Part shown: positions 15,766-24,823 of the stretch, in pieces
Layout of the letters: every line of letters begins with the position of its first letter
How positions within the stretch are numbered: the stretch's first letter is position 1
Source: Phytohabitans aurantiacus
GTDB lineage: Bacteria > Actinomycetota > Actinomycetes > Mycobacteriales > Micromonosporaceae
DNA: 64,000 nucleotides
NCBI RefSeq assembly: GCF_027923225.1
Contig: NZ_BSDI01000007.1
Location: 744,001-808,000 of the forward strand
Reading direction: 5' to 3'
Position numbers and translations under genes: made by a program
The notes under the pieces: model-generated
Database searches by the model: none
Told to the model about the DNA's origin: nothing
Seen by the model: only the letters and a program-made list of their open reading frames with translations

Positions 15766-17496
15766 CTAGCCGTGCCAGGAGCGCCAGAGGGCGGCGTACG
15801 TGCCGCCGGCGGCGACCAGCTCGTGGTGGCTGCCCAGCTCGGCGATCCGGCCGTCTTCGAGTACCGCCACCCGGTCGGCGTCGTGCGCGGTGTTGAGCCG
15901 GTGGGCGATCGCGATCACGGTACGCCCGGCCACGACCGCGCCGAGGGACCGCTCGGTACGCCGTGCGGTGGTCGGGTCGAGCGCGGCGGTGGCCTCGTCG
16001 AGGATGAGCGTGTGCGGGTCGGCGAGGACGAGCCGGGCCAGCGCGATCTGCTGCGCGTCAGCCGCGCTGAGGTCGAGGGCACCGTCGCCGAGCTGGGTGT
16101 CGAGCCCTTCGGGCAGGTCGGTGTGCCAGTCCGCGCCGACCGCCGCCAGCGCCTCGCGCATCTGCTCGTCTGACGCACCGGGCGCGGCGAAAGCCAGGTT
16201 GTCGCGGAGCGAGCCGATGAAGACGTGGTGCTCCTGGGTGACGAGGGCGATCCGGCGGCGGCGCTCGGCCGGGTCGAGGTCGGTCACCGGGCAGCCGCCG
16301 ACGCTGACCGTACCCTCGCGTGGCGCGTCGATGCCGGCGAGCAACCGGGCCAGCGTCGACTTGCCGGCGCCGGACGGGCCGACGATCGCCAGCCGCTCAC
16401 CCGGTTGTACCTCCAGGTCGATGCCGTGCAGCACGTCATGCCCCTCGGGGTACGCGAACCGGGCACCGCGCACGACGAGCCGCTCGCCCCGGGGCGTGGA
16501 CGACTCGCCGCGCGGCTCGGGCGGCACCATGCCGACGCCGAGCACCCGGGCGAACGAGGCCATGCCCCGCTGTGCCTGCTCGATCCACTGCAGCATCTGG
16601 TCGAGCGGCCCGATCGCGCGTTGCAGGTACAGCGCGGCGGCGACCACCTCGCCGAGCGTGAACCAGCCTTTGTCGAGGAAGAACCCGCCGAACAGCAGCA
16701 CCGCGGCGATGGGCAGCGCGTAGCTGCCCTCGGCCACCGGGAAGAAGACCGACCGCAGCGCGAGCGTGGCGCGCCGGGTCGCCCACATGTGGCCGATGCG
16801 CTCGGTGCCGTACCGGATGCGCTCGTCGGCGAGGCCGAGCGCCTCGACGGTGCGCGCGCCCTCGGCGGTGGTGGTCAGCGCGTCGGTGAGCTCGGCGGTG
16901 GCGGCGCCCTCGGCGAGGTACGCGGCGCCGGCCCGGCGCAGGTACCACCGGGTGCCCGCGTAGATGGTCGGGAAGCCGACCAGCGCGACCAGGCCCAGCA
17001 GGGGGTGCAGGAGGAAGATCGCGCCGATCAGCAGGGCCAGCTCGGCCAGCGACAGCATGATGACCGGCAGCACGTCCCGGACCATGGTGCCCACAGTGGA
17101 CACATCGACCGAGCTGCGGGTGGCCAGGTCTCCGGTGCCGGCGTGCTCGACGACCGACACGGGTAGCTGGAGCGCCTGCCGGACGAAGCGTTCGCGCAGC
17201 CGCGCGACGGCCCGCTCGCCGAACCGGTGGCCGGCGTACTGGGCGTACCGGGTCAGCAGCGCCTGCGCCAGCACGCACCCGCCGATGGCCAGCGCCAGGC
17301 GGTCGACGGTGCCGATGCCGGCGCCGCCGCTGACCTCGTCGATGATGCGGCCGAGCAGCCACGGTGTGGCGAGCCCGGCGATCGCCGCGGCGCTGTGCAG
17401 GGCCAGTACCACCGCGGCGGCGCGCCGGTCCCGGGCGATGAGGTCGAGCGTGGCGCGGCGTACGGCGGCGCGGTCGGCCACCGGGAGCCGCCTCAC
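15766..17496 (-). CDS. ABC exporter half-transporter with catalytic Walker motifs but degenerate signature
   Basis: 576 aa: six-helix exporter domain (about 1-320) and nucleotide-binding domain. Walker A GPSGAGKST, Walker B LILDEATAALD and switch His (IAIAHRLNT) are intact, but the LSGGQ signature is replaced by LSAADAQQ. The partner encoded just upstream has the opposite pattern, so the heterodimer would have one canonical and one dead ATP site, as in other asymmetric exporters. GTG start overlaps the partner's stop by 4 nt. Substrate unknown. Confidence 0.92.
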   Translation of the reverse strand: MRRLPVADRAAVRRATLDLIARDRRAAAVVLALHSAAAIAGLATPWLLGRIIDEVSGGAGIGTVDRLALAIGGCVLAQALLTRYAQYAGHRFGERAVARLRERFVRQALQLPVSVVEHAGTGDLATRSSVDVSTVGTMVRDVLPVIMLSLAELALLIGAIFLLHPLLGLVALVGFPTIYAGTRWYLRRAGAAYLAEGAATAELTDALTTTAEGARTVEALGLADERIRYGTERIGHMWATRRATLALRSVFFPVAEGSYALPIAAVLLFGGFFLDKGWFTLGEVVAAALYLQRAIGPLDQMLQWIEQAQRGMASFARVLGVGMVPPEPRGESSTPRGERLVVRGARFAYPEGHDVLHGIDLEVQPGERLAIVGPSGAGKSTLARLLAGIDAPREGTVSVGGCPVTDLDPAERRRRIALVTQEHHVFIGSLRDNLAFAAPGASDEQMREALAAVGADWHTDLPEGLDTQLGDGALDLSAADAQQIALARLVLADPHTLILDEATAALDPTTARRTERSLGAVVAGRTVIAIAHRLNTAHDADRVAVLEDGRIAELGSHHELVAAGGTYAALWRSWHG

Positions 17497-19235
17497 CGCC
17501 GGACCCCGCCGCGTTCCGCGGCGTCGTCGTCGATGTCGGCGTCCCGGGCCACCAGCGCCCGGTAGCTCGGGTCGTCGTCGAGCAGCTCGGCGTGGCGGCC
17601 GGTCGCGACCACGCGGCCGTCGCGCACGTGCGCCACGAGATCGGCCTCGCCGAGCAGCAGCGGCGACGTGGAGACGAGGACCGTGGTGCGGCCGGCGCGC
17701 GCCGAACGCAGCCGCCGCGCGACGCGTGCCTCGGTGTGCGCGTCGACGGCGGAGGTGGGGTCGATCAGGATCAGCACATCGGGCTCGGCGAGCAGGGCAC
17801 GGGCGAGGCGTATCCGCTGGCGCTGGCCGCCGGAGATCGTGCGGGCGCGGGCCACGAGGTGGGTGGAAAGCCCGTCGGGCAGCGCGTCGACGACGTCTTC
17901 GGCGGACGCGGCGCGCAGCGCGGTCCAGATCTCGGCGTCGCTGGCGCTCTCCCGGATCCGCAGCGTCTCGCGTACCGTGCCCGCGAACAGATACGAGTCG
18001 TGGTCGGCGACGAGGATCCGGGCGCGCACCTCGTCGAGTGCCATCTTGGCGAGCGGTATCCCGCCCCAGGTGGCCTCGCCGGGTGCGAACCGCCCGAGCC
18101 GGTCGCCGAGCGCCACCGCCTCGGCGGGCTCGTCGACGGCCACGCCGACCAGCAGACCGTCGGGCACCACCAGCCCGGTGTCGGGATCGTAGAGGTCGGC
18201 GGGGCGCTCCGGCCCGGGCTGATCTCCTCGGCCACCGGTGCCGTCCGGGATCACGCTCAGCACGGCGATGATCCGGCGGGCGGCGACCCGGCCACGGATC
18301 ATCTGGTAGGCGGCTTCCAGGAGGAACCAGACCGGCACGATCAGCACCGACACGTACCCGTACACGGCGACCATCTCACCGATCGTGATGTCGCCGCTCG
18401 CGGCGGTGCGCGCCGCGAGCCACACCACGGTGGCGAGGAAGATGCCCGGTATCACCACCGTCAGCGCGTCGATCCAGCTCCGGGCGGCGCCGACCCGGTA
18501 CCCCTGTGCCAGCAGGTCCTGCGACTGGGTCGAGAAGCGGCGCGCGAACAGGCCACGCCCGCCGACACCGGCGAGCACGCGCAGCCCGGCGACGATGTCG
18601 CTGGCGCGGGCGGTGAGCGCGCCCTGCTGGTGGCGGTACACGTGCTCGGCGCTCTCCAGGCGGCGCAGCAGCGGGCCGGCGATGAGGGTCATCACCGGTA
18701 CGCCGAGCAGCACGAAGAGCGCCAGGAACGGAGAAGCCGACCACAGCAGGACGGCCACGACCCCGTACGCGATGACCGCGCCCACGCCCGGCCCGGTGAC
18801 CGTCAGCACCGCCGACACGTTTCCGATGTCGGCGCCGCCCACCGTGGCGGCCTCGCCGGCGGCCAGCCTGCGCGGCAACACGGCGCCGACCCGGGAGACG
18901 TGCCGCACCAGGACACCGGCGGACCGGGCGGTCGCGTCCTCCCGGACGAATGTCATCGTGCGGTGGCGCATGATGCCCAGGTACGCGAGCACGAACCCGG
19001 CGACGGCGATCGCGCCGACCCACAGGGCCAGCGCCCGGCGGTCGTGCGCGCGCAGCCCGTCGTCGATGGCGCGGGAGATAAGGTACGGCCGGACGGCCAA
19101 GCCGATCATCCAGACCGTGCCGATCAGGCTGCCCCGGAGCACGCGCACCGGCTGGCTGCGCACCAGCCACCACATGTACCGCATCGGCCCCCTCGTGTCC
19201 GGAACGCCAGGGTCCGGGTGAGGGATTCGCGGCAT
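17493..19235 (-). CDS. ABC exporter half-transporter with degenerate nucleotide site
   Basis: About 580 aa with the same exporter layout. The signature ISGGQRQR is intact, but the Walker A region reads LLVGVAVDEPAEAV with no GxxGxGK, Walker B is LILIDPTSAVD with Pro in place of the catalytic Glu, and the switch His is absent (VLVSTSPLLL). It therefore cannot form a hydrolytic site of its own and supplies the signature to the partner. The ATG at 19235 is seven bases after TAGCGT (leaderless); an alternative ATG at 19184 has a good GAGGGGG. Confidence 0.9.
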   Translation of the reverse strand: MPRIPHPDPGVPDTRGPMRYMWWLVRSQPVRVLRGSLIGTVWMIGLAVRPYLISRAIDDGLRAHDRRALALWVGAIAVAGFVLAYLGIMRHRTMTFVREDATARSAGVLVRHVSRVGAVLPRRLAAGEAATVGGADIGNVSAVLTVTGPGVGAVIAYGVVAVLLWSASPFLALFVLLGVPVMTLIAGPLLRRLESAEHVYRHQQGALTARASDIVAGLRVLAGVGGRGLFARRFSTQSQDLLAQGYRVGAARSWIDALTVVIPGIFLATVVWLAARTAASGDITIGEMVAVYGYVSVLIVPVWFLLEAAYQMIRGRVAARRIIAVLSVIPDGTGGRGDQPGPERPADLYDPDTGLVVPDGLLVGVAVDEPAEAVALGDRLGRFAPGEATWGGIPLAKMALDEVRARILVADHDSYLFAGTVRETLRIRESASDAEIWTALRAASAEDVVDALPDGLSTHLVARARTISGGQRQRIRLARALLAEPDVLILIDPTSAVDAHTEARVARRLRSARAGRTTVLVSTSPLLLGEADLVAHVRDGRVVATGRHAELLDDDPSYRALVARDADIDDDAAERGGVRR

Positions 19236-19242
19236 GAACCAC

Positions 19243-19248
19243 ACGCTA
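19243..19248 (-). promoter_or_regulatory. -10 box of a leaderless promoter for the ABC exporter pair
   Basis: TAGCGT, 7 nt, ATG at 19235 on the minus strand. Confidence 0.45.
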
Positions 19249-19295
19249 CCGACGCGGCCGGCGATTGTTGAATCGATTTTCGCCTGGTCCGCCCG

Positions 19296-20207
19296 TCAGC
19301 GCAGAGCGGCCGCGACCGCCTCGTCGAAGCCCGCGTGGAAGGTCGCGTCCTCGGACTCGACCTCCCACAGCTTGTTCTGGAGCACCCGCGCCAGCGTCCA
19401 CGCCACCGCCCGCTCCCGGTCGAGGCCGAGCACCTCGGTCATCAGGTCGAACCGGCGGCGGACCGCGCGCGGCACGTCGCCGGTCGCGACCACGTCGTCC
19501 CAGCGGTTGTGCAGGCCGGCGAGCAGCTCGAACCCCGGGTCACCGGCGAGCGGCTTGGGGTCGATGGCGAGCCACGGCTCCCGCTCCCCCGCGAGCACGT
19601 TGTCGAAGTGCAGGTCCCAGTGCAGGAGCCGGTCGCCCGGCTCGGGCAGCACCTCCCGGAGCGCGGCCGCGCAGTCGCGGATCAGCCGCCGCCGGTCCTG
19701 GTTCGCGTCCGTGGCCAGCGCGACTGGCACCCGGTCGAGCATGGCGGCGCCCACGTCGACCATGCGCCGCACGTCATCGGGCGCGGGCCGGGCGTTGAGG
19801 CGCAGCAGCAGCTCGCTGATGATCCGGAGCGCGTCCAGGTCGCTGGGCACGTCCGCCAGCGTGCGATCGCCGAGCCGCTCCAGGAGCAGCGAGCCGCTCT
19901 CCGCCTCGTACTCCAGCAGCCGCACCGCGCCGGCGCCGTTCCAGGCGCGGAGCGCGACCGGTTCCCCGACCGTCTCGTCGTCGACGGGCTGGATCTTCAA
20001 CATCGCCGGCGTACCGTCGGCACGCACCACCGGCACGATCAGCGCGACCGCCCCGCAGATCGGCGTCCCGTCGCGGCGCAGCTCCCATCGCTCGATCAGG
20101 TCCGCCGCGAGCCCCGGCAGGTTGTCCAGCCACACCCGCCCGGCGTCGCCGAAGTACTTGCTGTGCGTGGCGACCAGCTCATCGGGCACGCGAAGCTCGC
20201 TCGTCAT
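19296..20207 (-). CDS. aminoglycoside/hydroxyurea phosphotransferase-like kinase (APH(6)/HUR type)
   Basis: 303 aa. The phosphotransferase catalytic loop LLHWDLHFDNVL and the metal-binding segment AIDPKPLAGDPGFELL are intact, and MLKIQPVDDE supplies the ATP-binding lysine. This matches the APH_6_hur family, whose members phosphorylate streptomycin or hydroxyurea; many chromosomal homologues have no proven substrate. Start placed at ATG 20207 (MTSELRVPDEL); another in-frame start lies 4 codons upstream. Divergent from the LacI gene. Confidence 0.85.
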   Translation of the reverse strand: MTSELRVPDELVATHSKYFGDAGRVWLDNLPGLAADLIERWELRRDGTPICGAVALIVPVVRADGTPAMLKIQPVDDETVGEPVALRAWNGAGAVRLLEYEAESGSLLLERLGDRTLADVPSDLDALRIISELLLRLNARPAPDDVRRMVDVGAAMLDRVPVALATDANQDRRRLIRDCAAALREVLPEPGDRLLHWDLHFDNVLAGEREPWLAIDPKPLAGDPGFELLAGLHNRWDDVVATGDVPRAVRRRFDLMTEVLGLDRERAVAWTLARVLQNKLWEVESEDATFHAGFDEAVAAALR

Positions 20208-20289
20208 GCGCCCAAGCATGGCTTCACAGCTCTTCGAGATCCAGGAGGCAGGCCCTAGACTGGCTCGGCTCTCAAGGGAAAGGACATCG

Positions 20290-21351
20290 ATGCGAAGACG
20301 GCCGACCGTCTACGACGTCGCGGCGCGGGCGGGCGTGTCGATCGCCACGGTCTCGTTCGCCTTCACCCAGCCGGGCCGGGTCCGCAAATCCACGCTCGAC
20401 GCGGTGCTCGCGGCCGCCGACGACCTCGGCTACGTCCCCAGCGCCAACGCCCGCGGCCTCGCCACCGGCCGCACCGGCGCCATCGGACTCTACTCCTTCG
20501 ACTATCTACTGGACTCGGTCGACTACCTGCTCGACTCGGTGCCGCGCCAGACCACTCAGACCGACATCCGCACCTTTCCCCTCTACATGGACGAGGTCCA
20601 GCGCGGCGTACAGCTCGAATGCCGCCAGCGCGGCTGGGCCCTCATGCTCGGCGCCGGCCACACCCACGGCCACCTGCCCGACGTCATCGACGTCGCCGGC
20701 CGCGTCGACGGCCTCATCGCCTTCGCCGGCTCCGCGACGCCGGAGGCCATCATCCAGGTGGCGAAACGCATCCCGGTGGTCGAGCTGGGAGGCACGGCAC
20801 GGCACGAGGGCGTTCACACGGTACTGGTCGACAACCGCACCGGCATGCGCGAGCTCACCCGGCACCTGGTCACCACGCACGGCTGCCGCGACCTGGTCTA
20901 CCTGGGCGGCCTCGGCCTGGCCGAGTTCGACGCGCGCTACGAGGGCTTCGGCCACGCGCTGGCGGCCGCTGGGCTGCCCGTGCCGAGCCCCACGCCCAGC
21001 AAGCCCGGCCACGACCACACCACCACAGCCGCCGTCGAGGAGCTCATCCGGGCAGCGAAGCTGCCCGACGCGATCGTCTGCGCCACCGACCAGGAGGCGC
21101 TGGTCGCGATGGACACGCTGGTCGCGGCGGATATCGCGGTACCGGCCAACGTGATCGTCACGGGCTTCGACGGTACCGTCGCCGGCCGCTTCGCCACCCC
21201 ACGCCTGACGACCGTGCGCCAGCCGATGGAAGAGATCGGCCGCACGGCGGTACGGATCCTCGCCGGCCTGCTGGACAGCTCCGGCGGCTACCCGAACGAG
21301 TACGACTACCTGCCGTCCACGTTCGTGATCGGCGCCAGCTGCGGCTGCTGA
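20290..21351 (+). CDS. LacI family transcriptional regulator
   Basis: 353 aa. Helix-turn-helix TVYDVAARAGVSIATVSFAF and hinge helix NARGLATGRTGAIGL are followed by a periplasmic-binding-protein-like sensor ending RLTTVRQPMEEIGRTAVRIL. Usual LacI length, apart from a 21-nt in-frame tandem duplication (20500-20541) giving DYLLDSV twice just after the hinge. ATG follows AAGGGAAAGGA. The next gene, a secreted beta-helix protein, has a LacI-type palindrome at its start, so this regulator probably controls it in response to a sugar (inference). Confidence 0.93.
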   Translation: MRRRPTVYDVAARAGVSIATVSFAFTQPGRVRKSTLDAVLAAADDLGYVPSANARGLATGRTGAIGLYSFDYLLDSVDYLLDSVPRQTTQTDIRTFPLYMDEVQRGVQLECRQRGWALMLGAGHTHGHLPDVIDVAGRVDGLIAFAGSATPEAIIQVAKRIPVVELGGTARHEGVHTVLVDNRTGMRELTRHLVTTHGCRDLVYLGGLGLAEFDARYEGFGHALAAAGLPVPSPTPSKPGHDHTTTAAVEELIRAAKLPDAIVCATDQEALVAMDTLVAADIAVPANVIVTGFDGTVAGRFATPRLTTVRQPMEEIGRTAVRILAGLLDSSGGYPNEYDYLPSTFVIGASCGC

Positions 21352-21425
21352 CCCCACTGTCCATAGCGGAACGCGCTACCAGATGGGGATGGCGCGGGCG
21401 GGCGGCACAGGGTAGAAACATCTCG

Positions 21426-21437
21426 GAGAGCGCTCTC
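21426..21437. promoter_or_regulatory. LacI-type operator GAGAGCGCTCTC
   Basis: Perfect 12-bp palindrome with the central CG step typical of LacI/CebR operators, 19 bp before the ATG of the beta-helix gene and downstream of the LacI gene. Confidence 0.65.
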
Positions 21438-21456
21438 ACGACGAGAGGACCACCTC

Positions 21457-23319
21457 ATGCCCGCACGCACACGTACCAGCCGCGCGGTCACGCTCGGCCT
21501 GATACTGGCGACCGTCGCCGCCGCCAGCCCGGCCGCCAGCCCGGCCGCCAGCGCCGCCGCCGCGCCTTCGCACGGCGGCGCCCAGTCCCTCGGACCGAAC
21601 GTCACGGTCTTCGACCCCGGCATGCCGGTCGGGCAGATCCAGGCGGCGCTCGACGCCGCCCACACGTCGCAGGTCGACGCCGAGATGGGCACCAGCCGGT
21701 ACGCGTTCCTGTTCAAGCCGGGGACGTATGGGAGCGCCGAGCAGCCGCTTCAGATCAAGGTCGGGTACTACACGGAGATCGCCGGGCTCGGTGGCTCGCC
21801 GACCGACGTGGTCATCAACGGCAAGGTCGAGGTGTACAACCGCTGCCTCGCGGACGGCGGCACCGGCAACTGCCTGGCGCTGGTGAACTTCTGGCGCACG
21901 CTGTCGAACCTGTCGCTCACCGTCAACGCGTCCGGCCAGGACTCCTGCCGCGCCTCGGCGAACTTCTGGGCGGTCTCGCAGGCCGTCTCGATGCGCCGCC
22001 TCAACGTGTCCGGCGCCAACCTGTCCCTTATGGACTACTGCACCGCCGGACCGCAGTACGCCAGCGGCGGCTTCATCGCCGACTCGCGGCTGCCGTTCGT
22101 CATCAACGGATCGCAGCAGCAGTGGCTGACCCGCAACAGCGAGGTGGCCGGCTGGTCCAACGCGGTGTGGAACCAGGTGTTCGCGGGCGTCACAGGCGCC
22201 CCTGACGACGCCGCGTTCCCCGACCCTCCATACACGACACTCGCCACGACGCCGGTGAGCCGCGAGAAACCATACCTTTTCGTCGACGCCAAGGGCCGGT
22301 ACCAGGTGCGCGTGCCCTCCGCGCGGCGAAACAGCAGCGGCATCACGTGGGCGGCGGGGCTGACGCCGGGCCGCACGATCCCGCTGTCCGACTTCCACGT
22401 CGCGACGCCCCGAGACTCCGTGCGCACCATCAACACCCAACTGGCGCGCGGCAAGCACCTGCTGCTCACCCCGGGCGTGTACGACATCGGGCGGAGCATC
22501 GAGGTGCGCCGGCCGAACACCGTGGTGCTGGGCATCGGGCACGCGACCCTGACCGCGGTCGGCGGCGCGACACCGCTGGGGGTCGCGGGCGTGCCAGGCG
22601 TGGTGATCGCGGGCGTGACGATCGACGCGGGCCTCACCGAGTCGCCGGTGCTGCTGCGGGTCGGCCGCAAGCACGGCTTCGAATTCACCATGCCGAACAA
22701 CCCGACCACACTGTCCGATGTGTACTTCCGGGTGGGCGGGCCGCACGTGGGCAAGGCAGACACCGCGCTCGAAGTCAACAGCGACCACGTACTCATCGAC
22801 CACACGTGGGTGTGGCGCGGCGACCACGGCGTCGAAGGCTTCACCGACACTGAGCGCTGGAACACCAACACCGGCCGGTACGGCGCGGTCATCAACGGCG
22901 ACGACGTGACCGCGACCGGACTCTTCGTCGAGCACTTCCAGCGGTACAACACAGTCTGGAACGGTGAACGCGGCACCACGATCCTGTACCAGAACGAGCT
23001 CCCGTACGACCCGCCAACGCAGGCAGACTGGATGAACGGCGACGTCGAGGGGTACGCCGGCTACAAGGTCGGCGACCGCGTCCGCAAGCACACCTTGTAC
23101 GGCGGCGGCGTGTACGTTTTCAACCAGAACAACCCGTCGATCCATACTGAGAACGGCTTCGAGGTCCCGAACCGCCCGGGTGTCACCCTGCACCACGTGA
23201 TGACCGTCAACCTGAGCGCCGGCACCATCGACCACGTCGTCAACGGCACCGGCGAAGCCGCCGACACCACCCGCATCGGCGCCCCGGTCTACCTCCCCCA
23301 CTACCCCAAGTCCCCCTAA
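21457..23319 (+). CDS. secreted right-handed beta-helix protein (GH55/pectate-lyase-like)
   Basis: 620 aa. Signal peptide with a threefold Ala-Ser-Pro repeat (cleavage about residue 35). The mature part has two beta-helix blocks: FLFKPGTYG ... GLGGSPTDVVING, and LLLTPGVYDIGRSIEV ... GIGHATLTAVGG, with stacked short strands and DHVLIDHTWVWRGDHG. This double arrangement resembles GH55-type glucanases and 'coagulation factor 5/8 type' proteins of Streptomyces. The catalytic residue cannot be assigned by eye. ATG follows GAGAGGACC. The upstream LacI-type operator suggests sugar-induced expression. Confidence 0.8.
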   Translation: MPARTRTSRAVTLGLILATVAAASPAASPAASAAAAPSHGGAQSLGPNVTVFDPGMPVGQIQAALDAAHTSQVDAEMGTSRYAFLFKPGTYGSAEQPLQIKVGYYTEIAGLGGSPTDVVINGKVEVYNRCLADGGTGNCLALVNFWRTLSNLSLTVNASGQDSCRASANFWAVSQAVSMRRLNVSGANLSLMDYCTAGPQYASGGFIADSRLPFVINGSQQQWLTRNSEVAGWSNAVWNQVFAGVTGAPDDAAFPDPPYTTLATTPVSREKPYLFVDAKGRYQVRVPSARRNSSGITWAAGLTPGRTIPLSDFHVATPRDSVRTINTQLARGKHLLLTPGVYDIGRSIEVRRPNTVVLGIGHATLTAVGGATPLGVAGVPGVVIAGVTIDAGLTESPVLLRVGRKHGFEFTMPNNPTTLSDVYFRVGGPHVGKADTALEVNSDHVLIDHTWVWRGDHGVEGFTDTERWNTNTGRYGAVINGDDVTATGLFVEHFQRYNTVWNGERGTTILYQNELPYDPPTQADWMNGDVEGYAGYKVGDRVRKHTLYGGGVYVFNQNNPSIHTENGFEVPNRPGVTLHHVMTVNLSAGTIDHVVNGTGEAADTTRIGAPVYLPHYPKSP

Positions 23320-23420
23320 CCCTCCCACGCGCCCCGGCACGCCCCCGCACGCCCGCACAACCGCACGAGGTCGCAACCGCACAACCGCGCCGGCGGGCGC
23401 GGCTTCGCGGCGCGCCCTCT

Positions 23421-23511
23421 CCGCCGATCAAGGACGAATGCACGTGCTTTGATCTCCGATCCACGCGCAGGCGCCGCGCGGGCGCCGCGGGGCCAACGCG
23501 GCACGGCGCGC
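23421..23511 (-). repeat. decayed R1 type II module
   Basis: Begins CCGCCGATCAAGGACG and contains CACGTGCTTTGATCTCC as in the next copy, but the GCGA hairpin end is altered (CACGGCGCGCCG). Confidence 0.55.
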
Positions 23512-23524
23512 CGCCGCGCCCTCT

Positions 23525-23613
23525 CCGCCGATCAAGGGCGAACGCACGTGCTTTGATCTCCGATCCACGTGCGGGCGCCGCGCGGCGAGCGCGGCACGGC
23601 GTGTCGCCACGCC
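23525..23613 (-). repeat. R1 type II module (inverse), part of composite
   Basis: CCGCCGATCAAGGGCG ... CTTTGATCTCCGATCC ... ending GGCGTGTCGCCACGCC, the reverse complement of the GCGA hairpin. The type I copy begins 9 bp later. Confidence 0.78.
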
Positions 23614-23622
23614 GGCTACGCC

Positions 23623-23697
23623 GATCAAGGGCGAACGCACGTGGTTGGATCTCTTTTCGCGTGCATTCGCCCTTGATCCATGCAAACGCCCTTGATC
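23623..23697 (-). repeat. R1 type I element (inverse), part of composite
   Basis: 75 bp with loop TGGTTGGATCTCTTTTCG and distal short arm CATGCAAACGCCCTTGATC. Confidence 0.82.
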
Positions 23698-23760
23698 GGC
23701 GGGGCGCTGCCGGCCGTGAGAGCCGTGCCGCCGGATGGCGATGAGGCAGAGCAAGGAGAT

Positions 23761-23815
23761 TTGAGCTACCGCGACGGCCGCCGCGGTCCGAGCCGTCGCT
23801 CCCGCGGCCTCGCCC
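23761..23815 (+). repeat. R2 55-bp arm
   Basis: TTGAGCTACCGCGACGGCC ... ending CCGCGGCCTCGCCC. The matching inverted arm starts at 23866 (GGGTGAGGCCGCG) but stops after 13 bp, eight bases before the R1 copy at 23887. Confidence 0.75.
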
Positions 23816-23886
23816 GCCGCCGTCCCACGGGCCAACCCGGACCGGCGTTGATTGTGCAACGCGGAGGGTGAGGCCGCGCTGGCCGC

Positions 23887-23962
23887 GATCAAGGGAGATC
23901 GCGTTGATCGAGGGCAAACGCACGCGGAAAAGAGATCCAACCGCGTGCATTCGCCCTTGATC
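23887..23962 (+). repeat. R1 type I element adjoining a truncated R2 arm
   Basis: 76 bp: short arm GATCAAGGGAGATCGCGTT, main hairpin with loop CGGAAAAGAGATCCAACC, end CCCTTGATC. Confidence 0.82.
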
Positions 23963-24145
23963 GGCGAAAAGAGGGGCGCGCGCCGCGAAGCCGCGCCCGC
24001 CGGCGCGGGCGAAGGCGCGCGCAGCGGGCGAAGGCGCGGGGGCAGGGGGATGGGGGTGAGGGGGGTTCATCCTTCGGGGGTGACAACGCGTCATCCCGGT
24101 TGGCGGCACGATGGCGCGCGATGGTCGCCTTTCGGAGGAGAGAGA

Positions 24146-24823
24146 ATGACGCCCGCAACGATCACCCGCCCCGATGAGCATGTTCAGCGGGACATTCTTA
24201 CCGAGCTTGAGTGGGATGCCCGGGTACAGCCGAACGAGATCGGCGTGGCCGTGCGCAACGGGGTGGTGGTTTTGACCGGCTGGGTGGAGAGCTTCGCCAA
24301 GAGGTGGGCGGCCGAGCGGGCGGCGCAGCGGGTACGCGGTGTGCAGGCGATCGCCAACGATGTCGAAGTACGGCTGCCGGCCACCGCGGACCGGACCGAC
24401 GCGGATATCGCCTCGGCGGTACGGCTGGCGTTGGACTGGGACGCGATGGTGCCCGCCGAGCGGATCGCGGTGTCGGTGTCCCGGGGTGCGGTGACGATGC
24501 GCGGCGAGGTCGAGTGGGAGTACCAGAAGCGCGAAGCGGAGCGCACGGTGCACCGCCTGACCGGGGTCCGCAGCGTGACGAATCTGCTGGTCGTCAGGCC
24601 CAGGCGGCAGCCGGAGCCGAGCGCGCTCCACGGGCGGATCGCGGCGGCTCTGGTGCGCAGCGCCGAGACCGACGCGGAGCGTATCCAGGTGGAGTTGGAC
24701 GGCGACCGGGTGATCCTGCACGGCAAGGTGCGGTCCTGGGCTGAGCGGCGCGAGGCCGAGCGGGTCGCGTGGTCGGCGCCGGGCGTCTCGTCGGTCGAGA
24801 ACGACATCATGATCGCGCCGTAA
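24146..24823 (+). CDS. BON domain protein (three BON repeats)
   Basis: 225 aa. Three successive BON domains of about 70 aa: VQRDILTELEWDARVQPNEIGVAV..., IASAVRLALDWDAMVPAERIAVSV..., and IAAALVRSAETDAERIQVELDG.... Each has the conserved glycine in VVLTGWVESF, VTMRGEVEWEY or VILHGKVRSW. BON proteins bind lipid or other envelope components; in bacteria many are osmotic or general stress proteins. No signal peptide. ATG follows GGAGGAGAGAG. The neighbours (LAL regulator, general-stress protein) also suggest a stress role. Confidence 0.9.
   Translation: MTPATITRPDEHVQRDILTELEWDARVQPNEIGVAVRNGVVVLTGWVESFAKRWAAERAAQRVRGVQAIANDVEVRLPATADRTDADIASAVRLALDWDAMVPAERIAVSVSRGAVTMRGEVEWEYQKREAERTVHRLTGVRSVTNLLVVRPRRQPEPSALHGRIAAALVRSAETDAERIQVELDGDRVILHGKVRSWAERREAERVAWSAPGVSSVENDIMIAP

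Larger units (their letters stand above)
23320..24145. other. gene-free stretch with nested R1 and R2 repeats
   Basis: Contains two inverse R1 type II modules (23421-23511 decayed, 23525-23613), type I copies (23623-23697 inverse, 23887-23962), and an R2 inverted repeat (left arm 23761-23815, right arm cut short at about 23878). No gene is visible. The last 90 bp are the leader of the BON gene. Confidence 0.7.

Noticed and set aside
23425..23700. CRISPR-like array of spaced repeats
   Set aside because: Repeats differ in length, occur in both orientations and are separated by related sequence rather than unique spacers; no cas genes.
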